Positions 38,361-47,999 of a stretch of DNA of 64,000 bases are shown one piece after another. The stretch comes from Azospirillum canadense (GTDB taxonomy: Bacteria; Pseudomonadota; Alphaproteobacteria; Azospirillales; Azospirillaceae), in contig NZ_JAOQNG010000001.1 in the NCBI RefSeq assembly GCF_025961225.1, positions 1,786,501 through 1,850,500 on the forward strand, given 5' to 3'. The notes beneath the pieces are model-generated. The model was not told the origin of the DNA. It saw only the letters and a list, made by a program, of their open reading frames with translations, and did not search any database. Position 1 is the first letter of the stretch. Every line of letters starts with the position of its first letter. A program made the translations under genes and the position numbers.

Positions 38361-38514
38361 GGTGGGCTGTTCCTCGTCGCGGCGCCCTCCCGCCGGCCGC
38401 CGCGTGTTCGCGGGGCGGTCCTTGCGGTGGGCGCTCCTCGTCTCTCTGTGTCAGATGAAACCGTGGACGCTGGAAGGCAAGCCCGCCGGCGTCCCATGAT
38501 AATAAGGAGTGACG

Positions 38515-39114
38515 CTACTCCATCCTTGCGTCCGGCGCCCCGTCGAAATGATCCCCGTCACCATGAACCGGGCTGAAATGGATCTGGCCGGCGAGCAGCG
38601 ACTCCAGCGGCTGTTCAGCCAGTCCGGCGACCTGTCGGCGGACATAGGCGGTCATGGCGGCGAGATGCGCCCGGTCGGCGTCCGGCGCGGTGCCGTAGAC
38701 GTTGTTGTCCAGCGCCACCTCCAGCAGGCCCCCGTCCAGCGGATCCCTTTCGGCGCCGGGGGCAAGCGCGCGGTCGTAGGCCTGGATTCGCCCGGCCATG
38801 CCGCGGGCCATAGTCTTGACCCGGCGGCTGATGCCGCTGTCGCCCACGCCCTGCTCCATCAGCGACTTCTCGAAATTGTCGATCATCGTCTCGTAGAGCT
38901 GGCGGGACCAATCGGCCGCGGCGGCGCCCTGCCCCTTCAGGCGGTGCATCACCAGGAACACATGCAGCACGACCATGTCGAAACGGCCGTCCAGCGTGTC
39001 GGGGACGCCGAGGTCGCGGTAGAAGACCGGGTCACGGGCTTGCCCCACGATCTTCACAAAGAATTCGGTGGCGGCGCGGGTGTCGCGGCGGCGCCGGAAC
39101 AGGCGGTCGAGCAC
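38515..39114 (-). CDS. Ubiquinol-cytochrome c chaperone family protein
   Basis: A 199-residue helical protein of the CBP3/UPF0174 family. Mitochondrial relatives help assemble cytochrome b of the bc1 complex. Recognisable parts are RRRRDTRAATEFFVKIVGQA, FDMVVLHVFLVMHRL and YETMIDNFEKSLMEQGVGD. The start is chosen at GTG 39114 (VLDRLFRRRR), where family members usually begin; the longer frame starts at ATG 39177 without a ribosome-binding site. It is divergent from bamE. Confidence 0.82.
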   Translation of the reverse strand: MLDRLFRRRRDTRAATEFFVKIVGQARDPVFYRDLGVPDTLDGRFDMVVLHVFLVMHRLKGQGAAAADWSRQLYETMIDNFEKSLMEQGVGDSGISRRVKTMARGMAGRIQAYDRALAPGAERDPLDGGLLEVALDNNVYGTAPDADRAHLAAMTAYVRRQVAGLAEQPLESLLAGQIHFSPVHGDGDHFDGAPDARME

Positions 39115-39242
39115 GGTTTCTCTCGCGATCGGAGTTTCGTTGACAGGACAAACCGCCCGGTGCGATTGTCCCGCCATAGTGGGCTGAGCGCGGCTTTGGC
39201 AAATCCACCGCCGCCTGCCCGTGCCATCATAGCCTGAGCACC

Positions 39243-39710
39243 ATGACGAGATCGATTCCTTCGGCGCTGTGCGCCTTCGCCTTCCTGGGCCTCGCCGTTT
39301 CCGCGTGCTCGCCCACCGTGGCGACCCGCGGCAACCTGACGGATCCCGATCGCCTTGCGGAAATCAAGGCCGGCCAGTCCCGGCGGGAGGACGTCGCCGG
39401 CGTTCTCGGCACCCCGACCTCGGCCGGAACCTTCGACCCGAACGTCTGGTACTACATCGGTCAGAAGACGGAGAAGGTCGCGTTCTTCCGGCCCGAGGTG
39501 GTGGAGCGCCGCGTGGTGATCGTCCATTTCGACGACGCCGGCGTGGTGCAGGAGATCAAGCAGCTCGACGCCAATGACGGCCAGGACATCGAAATGGTCG
39601 ACCGCACCACCCCGACCGCCGGCCGCGAGCTGGGCTTCCTGGAACAGATGCTCGGCAACGTCGGCCGCTTCTCCGCCAAGGACGGCAAGAACCGCGGCCC
39701 GGGCCGGTAA
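39243..39710 (+). CDS. bamE: Outer-membrane assembly lipoprotein BamE
   Basis: A 155-residue SmpA/OmlA lipoprotein, an accessory part of the BAM complex that inserts beta-barrel proteins. A signal peptide of 21 residues ends in the lipobox LAVSAC (Cys22). The BamE core contains IKAGQSRREDVAGVLGTP and WYYIGQKTE, followed by a 40-residue hydrophilic tail. A strong terminator follows. It is divergent from the cytochrome chaperone gene. Confidence 0.93.
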   Translation: MTRSIPSALCAFAFLGLAVSACSPTVATRGNLTDPDRLAEIKAGQSRREDVAGVLGTPTSAGTFDPNVWYYIGQKTEKVAFFRPEVVERRVVIVHFDDAGVVQEIKQLDANDGQDIEMVDRTTPTAGRELGFLEQMLGNVGRFSAKDGKNRGPGR

Positions 39711-39731
39711 CGTCGAAGCGCTTCGGACAGG

Positions 39732-39760
39732 AAAAAGCCCCGCGTGAGCGGGGCTTTTTT
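39732..39760 (+). terminator. Intrinsic terminator of bamE
   Basis: AAAAAGCCCCGC, GTGA loop, GCGGGGCTTTTTT: a perfect stem followed by a T-run, 22 bases after the stop. Confidence 0.92.
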
Positions 39761-39798
39761 GTTTTGGGGTGACGTGGTTTCGCTGGGCCCCACCCTAG

Positions 39799-39874
39799 CC
39801 CTCCCCCATCTTCGACGGGGGAGGGAACTCCGCCGCGCTTTCCTGAAAGCCCTCCCCCGCGAAGTGGGGGAGGG
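39799..39874. repeat. Pair of GC-rich palindromes in an intergenic region
   Basis: Two similar hairpins, CCCTCCCCC...GGGGGAGGG at 39799-39825 and 39850-39874, follow each other between bamE and hppA. Related C/T and G/A tracts occur at 47869-47977. Such elements are dispersed REP-like intergenic repeats in many high-GC proteobacteria. Confidence 0.65.
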
Positions 39875-39923
39875 TTGGGTGGGGGCCCGGCGCGACGCTC
39901 ACACACCCCACTCTCAAATCACA

Positions 39924-42026
39924 TCAGCTCAGCTGCGCCAGGATCGCCAGCAGCAGGATCGCCACGATGTTGGTGATCTTGATCATCGGGTTGACCGCCG
40001 GGCCGGCGGTGTCCTTGTACGGGTCGCCGACGGTGTCGCCGGTCACCGCCGCCTTGTGCGCGTCGGAGCCCTTGCCGCCGTGGTTGCCCTCCTCGATGAA
40101 CTTCTTGGCGTTGTCCCAGGCGCCGCCGCCGGACGTCATGGAGATCGCGACGAAGATGCCCGTGACGATGGTGCCCAGCAGCATGGCGCCCAGCGCGGCG
40201 AAGGCCTGAGCCTGACCGGCGATGGCGGCGATGATGACGTACAGAACCACCGGCGCCAGCACCGGCAGCAGCGAGGGGATGATCATCTCCTTGATTGCGG
40301 CGCGGGTCAGCATGTCGACCGCGCGGCCGTAGTCGGGCTTGGCCGTGCCCTCCATGATGCCGGGGATCTCGCGGAACTGGCGGCGCACCTCCACCACCAC
40401 CGACCCGGCGGCGCGGCCGACCGCCGTCATACCCATCGCCCCGAACAGGTAGGGCAGCAGGCCGCCGATCAGCAGGCCGACCACCACATAGGGGTCGTCC
40501 AACTTGAACTCGACGGTGACGTTCGGGAAATAGTGCTTCAGGTCCTGGACGTAGGCCGCGAACAGCACCAGCGCCGCGAGGCCGGCGGAGCCGATGGCGT
40601 AGCCCTTGGTCACGGCCTTCGTCGTGTTGCCCACGGCGTCCAGCGCGTCGGTCGTGACGCGGATGTCCTTGGGCATCTCCGACATCTCGGCGATGCCGCC
40701 GGCGTTGTCGGTCACCGGGCCGTAGGCGTCGAGCGCCACCACCATGCCGGCCAGCGCCAGCATCGTCGTTGCCGCGATGCCGATGCCGAACACGCCGGCC
40801 TGCCCATAGGCGATGATGATGCCGATGCAGATCACCAGCACCGGCAGCGCCGTCGCCTCCATCGACACGGCGAGGCCCTGGATGACGTTGGTGCCGTGCC
40901 CGGTTTCCGACGCGCGGGCGACGCTGCGCACCGGGCGGAAGGCTGTGGAGGTGTAGTATTCGGTGATCCACACCAGGAACCCGGTCACGCCGAGCCCGAC
41001 CAGCGAGGATATGAACAGGTTCAGCCCCGTGACATAGCCGCCGCCGTTCAGCGTGATCGGGCGGGAGAAGCCGAACATGATCGCCGTGACGATCAGGATC
41101 AGGACCAGCGAGATGCCGGCCGTCGCGGCGAGCCCCTTGTACAGGGCGTTCATGATGTTGTTGTCGGAACCGAGTTTCACGAAGAAGGTGCCGGCGACCG
41201 AGGCCGCGATGCACACCGCGCCGATGACCAGGGGATAGATCAGCAGCAGGCGGATGACCTCGCCCGAAAAGAAAATCGCCGCCAGCAGCATGGTGGCGAC
41301 GATCGTGACGGCGTAGGTTTCGAAAAGGTCGGCGGCCATACCGGCGCAGTCGCCGACATTGTCGCCGACATTGTCGGCGATGACCGCGGGGTTGCGGGGA
41401 TCGTCCTCCGGGATGCCGGCCTCCACCTTGCCGACCAGGTCGGCGCCGACGTCCGCGCCCTTGGTGAAGATGCCGCCGCCGAGTCGCGCGAAGATGGAGA
41501 TCAGCGACGCGCCGAAGCTCAGCGCCACCAGCGCCTCCAGCACGGAGCGGACCTCCACCGGGTCGGTGACGCGGTAGACCATCGTCAGGATGCCGTAATA
41601 GACGCCCACGCCCAACAGGCCGAGCCCGACCACCAGCATGCCGGTGATGGCGCCGGCCTTGAAGGCGATGTCGAGCGCCGGGGCCAGCCCCTGGGTCGCG
41701 GCCTGGGCGGTGCGCACGTTGGCGCGCACCGACACGTTCATGCCGACATAGCCGGCCGCCCCCGACAGCACCGAACCGATCAGGAAGCCGAAGGCCACAT
41801 GCAGGCCAAGAAAGGCGCCGAGGATGACGAGAAGCACGACGCCAGCGATGGCGATCGTCGTGTACTGGCGGTTGAGGTAGGCGCGGGCGCCCTCCTGGAC
41901 GGCCGCAGCGATCTCCTGCATGCGGTCGGAACCGGCGGAGGCCGCCATGACCTGTCTGCCGGCATAGTAACCGTACGCCAGCGCCAAAAGCCCGCTGGCT
42001 ATGATGATGACGAACGCTGCTGCCAT
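39924..42026 (-). CDS. hppA: Membrane-bound proton-translocating pyrophosphatase
   Basis: A 700-residue integral membrane enzyme that pumps protons using pyrophosphate hydrolysis. It starts [20 protein letters not shown] and has about 16 membrane helices. Catalytic loops are present: [39 protein letters not shown] and, near the C-terminus, [14 protein letters not shown]. Lysine or alanine at the K+-dependence position was not assigned. Start ATG 42026 has GGGGGAACC just upstream; the reading frame remains open to 42629 only because of high GC content. Confidence 0.97.
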   Translation of the reverse strand: MAAAFVIIIASGLLALAYGYYAGRQVMAASAGSDRMQEIAAAVQEGARAYLNRQYTTIAIAGVVLLVILGAFLGLHVAFGFLIGSVLSGAAGYVGMNVSVRANVRTAQAATQGLAPALDIAFKAGAITGMLVVGLGLLGVGVYYGILTMVYRVTDPVEVRSVLEALVALSFGASLISIFARLGGGIFTKGADVGADLVGKVEAGIPEDDPRNPAVIADNVGDNVGDCAGMAADLFETYAVTIVATMLLAAIFFSGEVIRLLLIYPLVIGAVCIAASVAGTFFVKLGSDNNIMNALYKGLAATAGISLVLILIVTAIMFGFSRPITLNGGGYVTGLNLFISSLVGLGVTGFLVWITEYYTSTAFRPVRSVARASETGHGTNVIQGLAVSMEATALPVLVICIGIIIAYGQAGVFGIGIAATTMLALAGMVVALDAYGPVTDNAGGIAEMSEMPKDIRVTTDALDAVGNTTKAVTKGYAIGSAGLAALVLFAAYVQDLKHYFPNVTVEFKLDDPYVVVGLLIGGLLPYLFGAMGMTAVGRAAGSVVVEVRRQFREIPGIMEGTAKPDYGRAVDMLTRAAIKEMIIPSLLPVLAPVVLYVIIAAIAGQAQAFAALGAMLLGTIVTGIFVAISMTSGGGAWDNAKKFIEEGNHGGKGSDAHKAAVTGDTVGDPYKDTAGPAVNPMIKITNIVAILLLAILAQLS

Positions 42027-42235
42027 CGGTTCCCCCAAGTTTCTGTTATTGGGTCCCGAGTACCGCTCTACGCGCCACAACGCCCACTCGCGCAAAAAAG
42101 CGGATGACGGGCAATTAGTTCGTGAAAAGGATGCCGAAGGGACAGCAGCAATGCAACAGCCGCCTCGCCCGGCCGGGCGCGGCGAAATGGCCAGGGAGCT
42201 CTCCGCCTTTCGGGGTAAGGTCGATGACGAAGGTG

Positions 42236-42694
42236 CTAAAGGTTGCGCTGCGTCACGACCTGGATCAGGACATCCAGCACCACGCCCTCGCCGACGACCT
42301 TGGCCGCCGCCTTGGTCAGTTTTTCTTTTACGACAGGGATATTGACCAAGTTCCCGGTCAGGACCGACTTGTCGTCGACGGCGCCGTACAGGGTGGTCAG
42401 CAGCGTGTCGAACACCTTGGGCTGGAATGCCTGAACCAGCGGGACCTTGTCGACCACCACCTCCAGCGTCACCACCACGGTGACGAATTGCTCCACCCGC
42501 TGTGTCCCAATGGCCGGCACCATCAGCGGGGCCATGCGGACGAAGGCGGTGGGCGGCTTGGGCGGCGGCTCCTCCTTCTTCGGCGCCTCGCCCTCGTGCG
42601 GCACGAAATAGATGTTGTAGAGCATCCACCCGCCGTAACCGGCGCCGCCCAGCAGCGCGATGCCCACGACAAGCAGCAGGACGGCCTTGATCAT
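42236..42694 (-). CDS. FliL-like membrane-anchored protein
   Basis: A 152-residue protein with one N-terminal membrane helix (residues 3-27), a charged proline-rich linker ([13 protein letters not shown]), and a periplasmic domain. The domain pattern ([14 protein letters not shown], then [14 protein letters not shown] and ending [11 protein letters not shown]) resembles the FliL/stomatin-like fold. A second protein of the same pattern is encoded at 53232. No flagellar genes are nearby, so the function is open. It lies between thiL and hppA on the same strand. Confidence 0.7.
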   Translation of the reverse strand: MIKAVLLLVVGIALLGGAGYGGWMLYNIYFVPHEGEAPKKEEPPPKPPTAFVRMAPLMVPAIGTQRVEQFVTVVVTLEVVVDKVPLVQAFQPKVFDTLLTTLYGAVDDKSVLTGNLVNIPVVKEKLTKAAAKVVGEGVVLDVLIQVVTQRNL

Positions 42695-42786
42695 GCGCGC
42701 GGTATCCTTGGATGATCGATCCTGGAAGGGATCGGCGCGCAGCCTAGGCCCGGCCTGCTTTCCATAGGGTTAAGCGCGAGCGGTGC

Positions 42787-43806
42787 TCAGAAATGCTGCC
42801 AGCCGCGCGCCGGCAGGGCCAGGGGAGCCCCGCCCAAACCGACCACCCGCACGTCGCCGGCGGCCCCCTCCTCCAGCCGGCCGATCGCGGTAATCGGCAC
42901 GCCCGTCTCCGCGGCGAGCGCCGCCAGATCCGGCCGCGCCTCGTCCGGGGCGGTGAACAGAAGCTCGTAGTCGTCGCCGCCAGTCAGCGCCAGGGCCAGC
43001 CGGGCCGGATCGGATCCGACCACAGCGAGGGCCGCGTCCGACAGGGGGACGGCGGTCGAATCCAGAACCGCCGCGCAGCCGGATTCGTCGCACAGATGGC
43101 CCAGGTCGGCGACCAGCCCGTCGGACACGTCCAGGCAGGCGGTCGCCAGCCCGACCAGCCGCGGCCCGACCGTGGTGCGCGGGTCCGGCCGGCGCAGCCG
43201 CGCCAGCAGGCGGCCGCGCGCCGCCACATCCGCCACCGCGATCTTGCCGAACGCGACCTGAAGCCCCAGCGCGGCATCGCCGACGCTGCCCGTAACGAAG
43301 ACCTTGTCGCCCGGCCGGCCGCCCCAGCGGGGCAGCGCCCTGCCCTTCGGCACCAGCCCAAAGGCGGTGACCGACAGGGTGATCGGCCCGCTGGTCGACA
43401 CCGAGTCGCCACCCGCCAGACCGATGCCGAAGCGCGCCTGGTCCTCGCCCAGCCCCGCCGCGAAGGCGGCGAGCCAGTCCTCGCCCACGGTCCGGGGCAA
43501 CGCCGTCACCAGCGTGTAGGCGTATGGGGCCGCCCCCATCGCCGCGAGGTCGGACAGGTTGGTGCGCAGCAGCTTGGCGGCGATATCGCCCGGGGCGTCG
43601 TCGGGGAAGAAGTGGACGCCGGCCACCATGGCGTCCGTGGTCACAACCAACTCCTGGTCCGGCGGAACGCCGAACACGGCCGCGTCGTCGGCCAAACCGC
43701 GGGCGCCGGGAAACCCGGCCGCCAGCGGTTTGAAGTAACGGTCGATCCGGCCGAACTCCCCCAGTGCGCGGGAGTTGTCCGGCTCAGGCGTCCCTGGACG
43801 GCTCAC
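42787..43806 (-). CDS. thiL: Thiamine-monophosphate kinase
   Basis: A 339-residue ATP-dependent kinase forming thiamine diphosphate, the active cofactor. It has the family start LGEFGRIDRYF, the metal site LADDAAVFG and TTDAMVAGVHFFPD, and the later GGDSVSTSGPITLSVTAFG and DVSDGLVADL motifs. Start is uncertain: GTG 43806 overlaps the end of nusB by 23 bases and is preferred to the GTG/ATG-type frame start at 43857. The order nusB-thiL is usual. Confidence 0.93.
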   Translation of the reverse strand: MSRPGTPEPDNSRALGEFGRIDRYFKPLAAGFPGARGLADDAAVFGVPPDQELVVTTDAMVAGVHFFPDDAPGDIAAKLLRTNLSDLAAMGAAPYAYTLVTALPRTVGEDWLAAFAAGLGEDQARFGIGLAGGDSVSTSGPITLSVTAFGLVPKGRALPRWGGRPGDKVFVTGSVGDAALGLQVAFGKIAVADVAARGRLLARLRRPDPRTTVGPRLVGLATACLDVSDGLVADLGHLCDESGCAAVLDSTAVPLSDAALAVVGSDPARLALALTGGDDYELLFTAPDEARPDLAALAAETGVPITAIGRLEEGAAGDVRVVGLGGAPLALPARGWQHF

Positions 43807-44365
43807 GGCTCGGGTCCGGCTTGGCCAGCTCGTCCGGCCGCAGGGCGCGGGCCACATGGTCCAGCACGCCGTTCACCATGCCCGGCTCGCGCCCGGCGAA
43901 GAAGGCGTGCGCCACGTCCACATACTCGCTGATGAGGATGCGCGGGTGCGTGTCGTTGTGCACGAACAGCTCGTAGGCGCCGGCGCGCAGGATGGCGCGG
44001 AGCAGCAGCTCCAGCCGGTCCAGCGAGAATCGCGGCTCCAGCGCGGAGGACAGCATGCCGTCCACCTCCGCCCGGCGGTGCGCCGCACCACGGACGATGT
44101 CAGCGAACAGCTGCGGGTCGGCGGCGACGAACTTGGCGCCGTCGATCTCCTCGCCCAGCCGGTGGTTGACGAACTCGCCGACCACGGATTCGACGGCGAC
44201 GCCGGTCGGTTCGATCTGGTTCAGGTCGATCTGGTAGAGGGCCTGCACGGCGGCAAGGCGGGCCGCCTTGCGCCGGGCCTTTGCCGACCCGCCGCCGGTC
44301 CGGTTCCGGGATCCGCGCTTCGGTTTCGCGCGGCCGGCCGCGTCGTCGTTGCTCATGATGCTCAT
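43784..44365 (-). CDS. nusB: Transcription antitermination factor NusB
   Basis: A 193-residue helical RNA-binding protein that joins NusE/S10 in rRNA antitermination. Recognisable parts are ARLAAVQALYQIDLNQ and LLLRAILRAGAYEL followed by ISEYVDVAHAFFAGREPGMVNGVLD. A basic low-complexity N-terminal extension of about 30 residues and a 20-residue C-terminal tail are present. ATG 44356 is an alternative start. It follows ribH by 35 bases. Confidence 0.95.
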   Translation of the reverse strand: MSIMSNDDAAGRAKPKRGSRNRTGGGSAKARRKAARLAAVQALYQIDLNQIEPTGVAVESVVGEFVNHRLGEEIDGAKFVAADPQLFADIVRGAAHRRAEVDGMLSSALEPRFSLDRLELLLRAILRAGAYELFVHNDTHPRILISEYVDVAHAFFAGREPGMVNGVLDHVARALRPDELAKPDPSREPSRDA

Positions 44366-44400
44366 ACTGTCAGGGCGTAGAACGGGACTATGCCGCGGGG

Positions 44401-44865
44401 TTAACGCGGATAGAGGCGGAATTGGCGTTTCAGTTCGATCATGTCAAGGCAGGCGCGGGCGGCGAAACCGCCCTTGTTCTTGGCCGCGACAGAGGCCCGC
44501 GCCCAGGCCTGCTCGCGGTTCTCCACCGTCAGCACGCCGTTGCCGATGGCCAACGCGTAGCGCAGGGCCAGATCCTGCAGGCCGCGGGCGCTCTCGTTGC
44601 AGACGATGTCGTAGTGCGTCGTCTCGCCGCGGATCACGCATCCCAGCGCCACATAGCCGTCGAAGCGCTTGCGCGCCGTGAAGAAGTCCATGGAGCGCAG
44701 GGCGTAGAGGATCGCAGCGGGGATTTCCAGGCAGCCCGGGACGGCGACGCGCTGGTAGGTGGCGCCGTCCTTCTCGATCTCCGCGATGGCGCCGCGGACC
44801 AGTTCGTCGGCGATGTCCTCGTAGAAGCGGGCTTCCACGATCATCAGATGGGGCTTCTCGGTCAT
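44401..44865 (-). CDS. ribH: 6,7-dimethyl-8-ribityllumazine synthase
   Basis: A 154-residue enzyme of riboflavin synthesis that joins the RibB product with the pyrimidine intermediate. The family motifs VPGCLEIPAAI and LGCVIRGETTHYDIV are present, the histidine in the latter being catalytic. ATG 44865 is chosen; TTG 44883 is the longer alternative. It lies 33 bases after ribB and before nusB, the standard order in alphaproteobacteria. Confidence 0.95.
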   Translation of the reverse strand: MTEKPHLMIVEARFYEDIADELVRGAIAEIEKDGATYQRVAVPGCLEIPAAILYALRSMDFFTARKRFDGYVALGCVIRGETTHYDIVCNESARGLQDLALRYALAIGNGVLTVENREQAWARASVAAKNKGGFAARACLDMIELKRQFRLYPR

Positions 44866-44898
44866 CTCTCGCTGCTCGGCCAAACCATCACCGGACCA

Positions 44899-46023
44899 TC
44901 ACTGATCGTGAAGGGGAATCGGGCGATGGCCGACGACCGTCAGCCCGTAGCCTTCCAACCCGATGATGGACTTCTTGCGGTTCGACAGCAGAACCATGTT
45001 CCGCACGCCCAGGTCCAGAAGGATCTGCGCGCCCACGCCGTAATCGCGCAGCGTCGGGGTCGGGTTTTCGTGCCCTTCCAGGCGCGCCTTCAGCGTCGCG
45101 GTCAGCCCGTTCGCCATCGGCTCGCGCAGCAGGACGATCACGCCGCGGCCCTCCTCGGCGATCATCTCCATGGAGGCCTGAAGCTCACCGTCGCGCGCGG
45201 CGCTCTTGTCGCCCAGCACGTCGTCCAGCACGGACAGGGCGTGCATGCGCACCAGCACCGGCTCGTCGCCGGAGATGTCGCCGCGGACCAGCGCGATGTG
45301 CTCCGCGTACGCCACCTTGTTGACGTAGACGTACATCTGGAAGCGGCCGCCGAAGCGGCTGTCCAGCGCGCCGGCCAGCCGCTGCTCGACGATCGTCTCG
45401 GTGCGGCGGCGGTAGGCGATCAGGTCGGCGATGGTGCCCACCTTCAGCCCGTGGAACTGCGCGAACTTCACCAGGTCCGGCAGGCGGGCCATGGTGCCGT
45501 CGTCGTTCATGATCTCGCAGATCACGCCGGCCGGGGTCATGCCGGCCATGCGGGCGATGTCCACCGACGCCTCGGTGTGGCCGGCGCGGACCAGCACGCC
45601 GCCGTCACGGGCGAGCAGTGGGAAGACGTGGCCCGGCGTGACGATGTCATCCGGGCTCGCGGTAGGGTCGATCGCGACCTGGATGGTGCGGGCCCGGTCG
45701 GCGGCGGAGATGCCGGTGGTGACGCCCTCGCGCGCCTCGATGGATACGGTGAAGGCGGTCTGGTGGCGGGTGCCGTTCTGCTGCGCCATCAGCGGCAGGC
45801 GCAGCCGCTCGATGTGGTGCTGGTCCATGGCAAGGCAGATCAGGCCGCGACCGTGCTTCGCCATGAAATTGACGGCCTCGGGCGTCGCGCACTGCGCGGG
45901 GATGACGAGGTCGCCCTCGTTCTCCCGGTCCTCGTCGTCGACCAGGATGAACATCCGGCCCTGGCGCGCCTCCTCCAGGATCTCCTCGGGGCGCGACAGA
46001 TAGGCGTGGAACTCCGACGTCAT
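44899..46023 (-). CDS. ribB: DHBP synthase with RibX-type C-terminal domain (RibBX)
   Basis: A 374-residue two-domain protein. Residues about 10-205 are 3,4-dihydroxy-2-butanone-4-phosphate synthase, with DDEDRENEGDL, the flanking motif and GVTTGISAADRARTI. The C-terminal 165 residues resemble GTP cyclohydrolase II, but the zinc-binding cysteines are absent: the segment where the C-x-C motif should lie reads RMHALSVLDDVLG and contains none. It therefore matches the RibBX variant, where a separate RibA must supply GTP cyclohydrolase activity. It overlaps ribE by 4 bases (ATGA). Confidence 0.92.
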   Translation of the reverse strand: MTSEFHAYLSRPEEILEEARQGRMFILVDDEDRENEGDLVIPAQCATPEAVNFMAKHGRGLICLAMDQHHIERLRLPLMAQQNGTRHQTAFTVSIEAREGVTTGISAADRARTIQVAIDPTASPDDIVTPGHVFPLLARDGGVLVRAGHTEASVDIARMAGMTPAGVICEIMNDDGTMARLPDLVKFAQFHGLKVGTIADLIAYRRRTETIVEQRLAGALDSRFGGRFQMYVYVNKVAYAEHIALVRGDISGDEPVLVRMHALSVLDDVLGDKSAARDGELQASMEMIAEEGRGVIVLLREPMANGLTATLKARLEGHENPTPTLRDYGVGAQILLDLGVRNMVLLSNRKKSIIGLEGYGLTVVGHRPIPLHDQ

Positions 46024-46607
46024 TCCTGACCTGCCAGCCGCGCCACGTACCGCGCGAGCATGTCGATTTCCAGATTGACCCGGTCGCCGGCCTTCAACCC
46101 ACCGAAGGTGGTGGCGTCCTGCGTGTGCGGGATGATGTTCACGCCGAAGCGCGCGCCGTTGACCTCGTTCACCGTCAGCGATACGCCGTCCAGCGCCACC
46201 GAGCCCTTGGAGGCGATGTACTTGGCCAGTTCTGCCGGAACCTCGAAGGTGAAGCGCTTGGACTCGCCGTCCGCGCGCACGTCCGCCACGGTGGCGACGC
46301 CGTCGACGTGGCCCGACACGATGTGCCCGCCCAGCTCGTCGCCGACCTTCAGCGCGCGCTCCAGGTTGACGCGCGTGCCCTCGGCCCAGCCGCCCAGCGT
46401 GGTTTTCGACAGCGTCTCCGCCGAAGCCTGGACGGCGAACCAACCCGGCCCCTTCTCCACGACGGTCAGGCAGACGCCGTTGTTGGCGATGGACGCGCCG
46501 ATGGGAACCGTCTCCATATCGAAGGCGGTCTCGACGGTGAACCGGGTGTCGCCCTGCCGCTCCACGGCCCGAACGCGCCCCACATCGGTGATGATTCCAG
46601 TGAACAT
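46020..46607 (-). CDS. ribE: Riboflavin synthase alpha chain
   Basis: A 195-residue enzyme that dismutates two lumazines to riboflavin. It begins with the family signature MFTGIITDVGRV, and two homologous halves are visible: residues 1-90 and 95-195, with repeats around GDELGGHIVSGHVDGVA and VALDGVSLTVNEVNG. It starts 123 bases after the ribD stop; its stop overlaps the ribBX start, so expression is coupled. No FMN riboswitch pattern is visible upstream. Confidence 0.96.
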   Translation of the reverse strand: MFTGIITDVGRVRAVERQGDTRFTVETAFDMETVPIGASIANNGVCLTVVEKGPGWFAVQASAETLSKTTLGGWAEGTRVNLERALKVGDELGGHIVSGHVDGVATVADVRADGESKRFTFEVPAELAKYIASKGSVALDGVSLTVNEVNGARFGVNIIPHTQDATTFGGLKAGDRVNLEIDMLARYVARLAGQE

Positions 46608-46664
46608 GGGCCGGCAATCTAGCAGGTTTTCACCGGCGCGAAAGGTTCATCCGTATGGCGTAGG

Positions 46665-46683
46665 ACGCAACGGACTGTTGCGT
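46665..46683. terminator. Small hairpin between ribD and ribE
   Basis: ACGCAAC, a 5-base loop and GTTGCGT form a perfect short hairpin between the ribD stop and the ribE start, without a T-run. It could be a weak terminator, an mRNA processing site, or chance. Confidence 0.35.
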
Positions 46684-46729
46684 GGAAAGAGGTATGGTGG
46701 GACGCCGCAGCACAACGCTGTCCAGACCG

Positions 46730-47839
46730 CTATCCGCGCCGCACGTAGCTCTCCGCCAAGTCCTCGCCCGCCCGGCGCACGGCCACCCGGCGGAACAGCG
46801 CCATCTGGTCCAATCCGTCCACGCCGAAACCGTGCACCGCCGGCAGGCCGTCACCGCCCATCACCGACGCGGCGCGGAACCATTCCAGACGGTCCACAAG
46901 CCCGGCGCGCAGCAGCGAGGCGCTGAGCGTCGCCCCGCCCTCCACCAGCACGCGGGTCAGGCCGCGCCGGGCCAGCGCGGCGCTCGCCTCGACCAGGTCC
47001 GGCAGGCCGGCGGAATCGGCGCCGGCGCGAATCACCGACAGGCCGCAGTCCTCGAAGGCCGCGAGCCGGGGACCGTCGACGTCCTCGCGGGCGATCACCC
47101 AGGTCGGCACGGCCCGCGCGCTGGCCGCGAGCTTTCCGGTCAACGGCAGGCGCAGCCGGCTGTCCACAACGATCCGCACGGGGGAACGGTGGGTCAGGCC
47201 CGGCAGGCGGCAGGTCAGTTCCGGGTCGTCGGCCAGCGCAGTGCGAATGCCGACCATGATCGCGTCGTGCGTGGCGCGCAGCCGGTGCCCCCAGGCCCGC
47301 GCCGTGGGGCCGGTGATCCATTGCGACAGGCCGCCATGCGTGGCGATCCGCCCGTCCAGCGTCGTCGCGGCTTTCAGCGTGTAGAGCGGCCGGTCGTCCT
47401 GGATGCGCCGGAAGAAGCCCTCGTTGAGCGCCCAGGCCTCGTCATCCAAAACCCCGGTGGTCACGGCGATGCCGGCGGCGCGCAGCCGCTCCAGCCCGCC
47501 GCCGGCCACCCGCGGGTCCGGATCGCCGCAGGCGACGACCACGCGGGCGACTCCGGCCTCGACCAGAGCGAGGGCGCAGGGCGGCGTCTTTCCGTAATGG
47601 TTGCAGGGTTCCAACGTGACGTAGGCGGTGGCGCCGCGCGCCGCAGCACCCGCGCGGGCCAGGGCTTCGGTCTCCGCGTGCGGGCGCCCGCCGGGCTGGG
47701 TCCAGCCGCGCCCGACCACCACGCCGTCGCGAACGATGACGCAGCCCACCGCCGGATTCGGCCAAGTGTTCCCCAGCCCGCGGGTAGCCAGCGCCAGCGC
47801 GGCGCGCATGTGGCGAAGGTCGTCGGGATGATAAGACAT
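46730..47839 (-). CDS. ribD: Bifunctional riboflavin deaminase/reductase RibD
   Basis: A 369-residue enzyme. The N-terminal deaminase domain (residues 1-145) has the zinc site in RPHAETEAL and LEPCNHYGKTPPCAL. The C-terminal reductase domain (150-365) contains TLDGRIATHGG and the NADPH-binding VRVLVEGGATL-like strand (TRVLVEGGATLSAS). Together they catalyse two consecutive steps of riboflavin synthesis. ATG 47839 matches the family start; the longer frame runs to 47932. It precedes ribE in the rib group. Confidence 0.95.
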   Translation of the reverse strand: MSYHPDDLRHMRAALALATRGLGNTWPNPAVGCVIVRDGVVVGRGWTQPGGRPHAETEALARAGAAARGATAYVTLEPCNHYGKTPPCALALVEAGVARVVVACGDPDPRVAGGGLERLRAAGIAVTTGVLDDEAWALNEGFFRRIQDDRPLYTLKAATTLDGRIATHGGLSQWITGPTARAWGHRLRATHDAIMVGIRTALADDPELTCRLPGLTHRSPVRIVVDSRLRLPLTGKLAASARAVPTWVIAREDVDGPRLAAFEDCGLSVIRAGADSAGLPDLVEASAALARRGLTRVLVEGGATLSASLLRAGLVDRLEWFRAASVMGGDGLPAVHGFGVDGLDQMALFRRVAVRRAGEDLAESYVRRG

Positions 47840-47868
47840 GGCCACGGCTCCGCCCCTAGCAACCAAAT

Positions 47869-47977
47869 CCCCTCTCCCCTCTGGGGAGAGGGTTAGGGTG
47901 AGGGGGCCCGGCATCGTTGGTACGTTCGGCAAAAGCGCATCCCCCTCACCCCGCCCCTCTCCCCAGAGGGGAGAGGG
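47869..47977. repeat. Large GC-rich inverted-repeat pair between ribD and nrdR
   Basis: Two hairpins, CCCCTCTCCCCTCTGGGGAGAGGG at 47869-47892 shortened here as (CCCCTCTCCCC...GGGGAGAGGG), and a near mirror copy at 47953-47977, enclose GTTAGGGTGAGGGGG and its complement. The block resembles dispersed REP-like intergenic repeats seen in high-GC proteobacteria and is related to the shorter pair at 39799. Confidence 0.65.
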
Positions 47978-47999
47978 AGAAGAAGGATGCGTGGAACGA

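Noticed and set aside
39744..42107. 787-codon open frame antisense to hppA
   Set aside because: Low-complexity shadow of a strongly conserved gene; no start signal or family pattern.
46608..46729. Possible FMN riboswitch before ribE
   Set aside because: None of the conserved RFN sequence blocks is visible; only a short hairpin.
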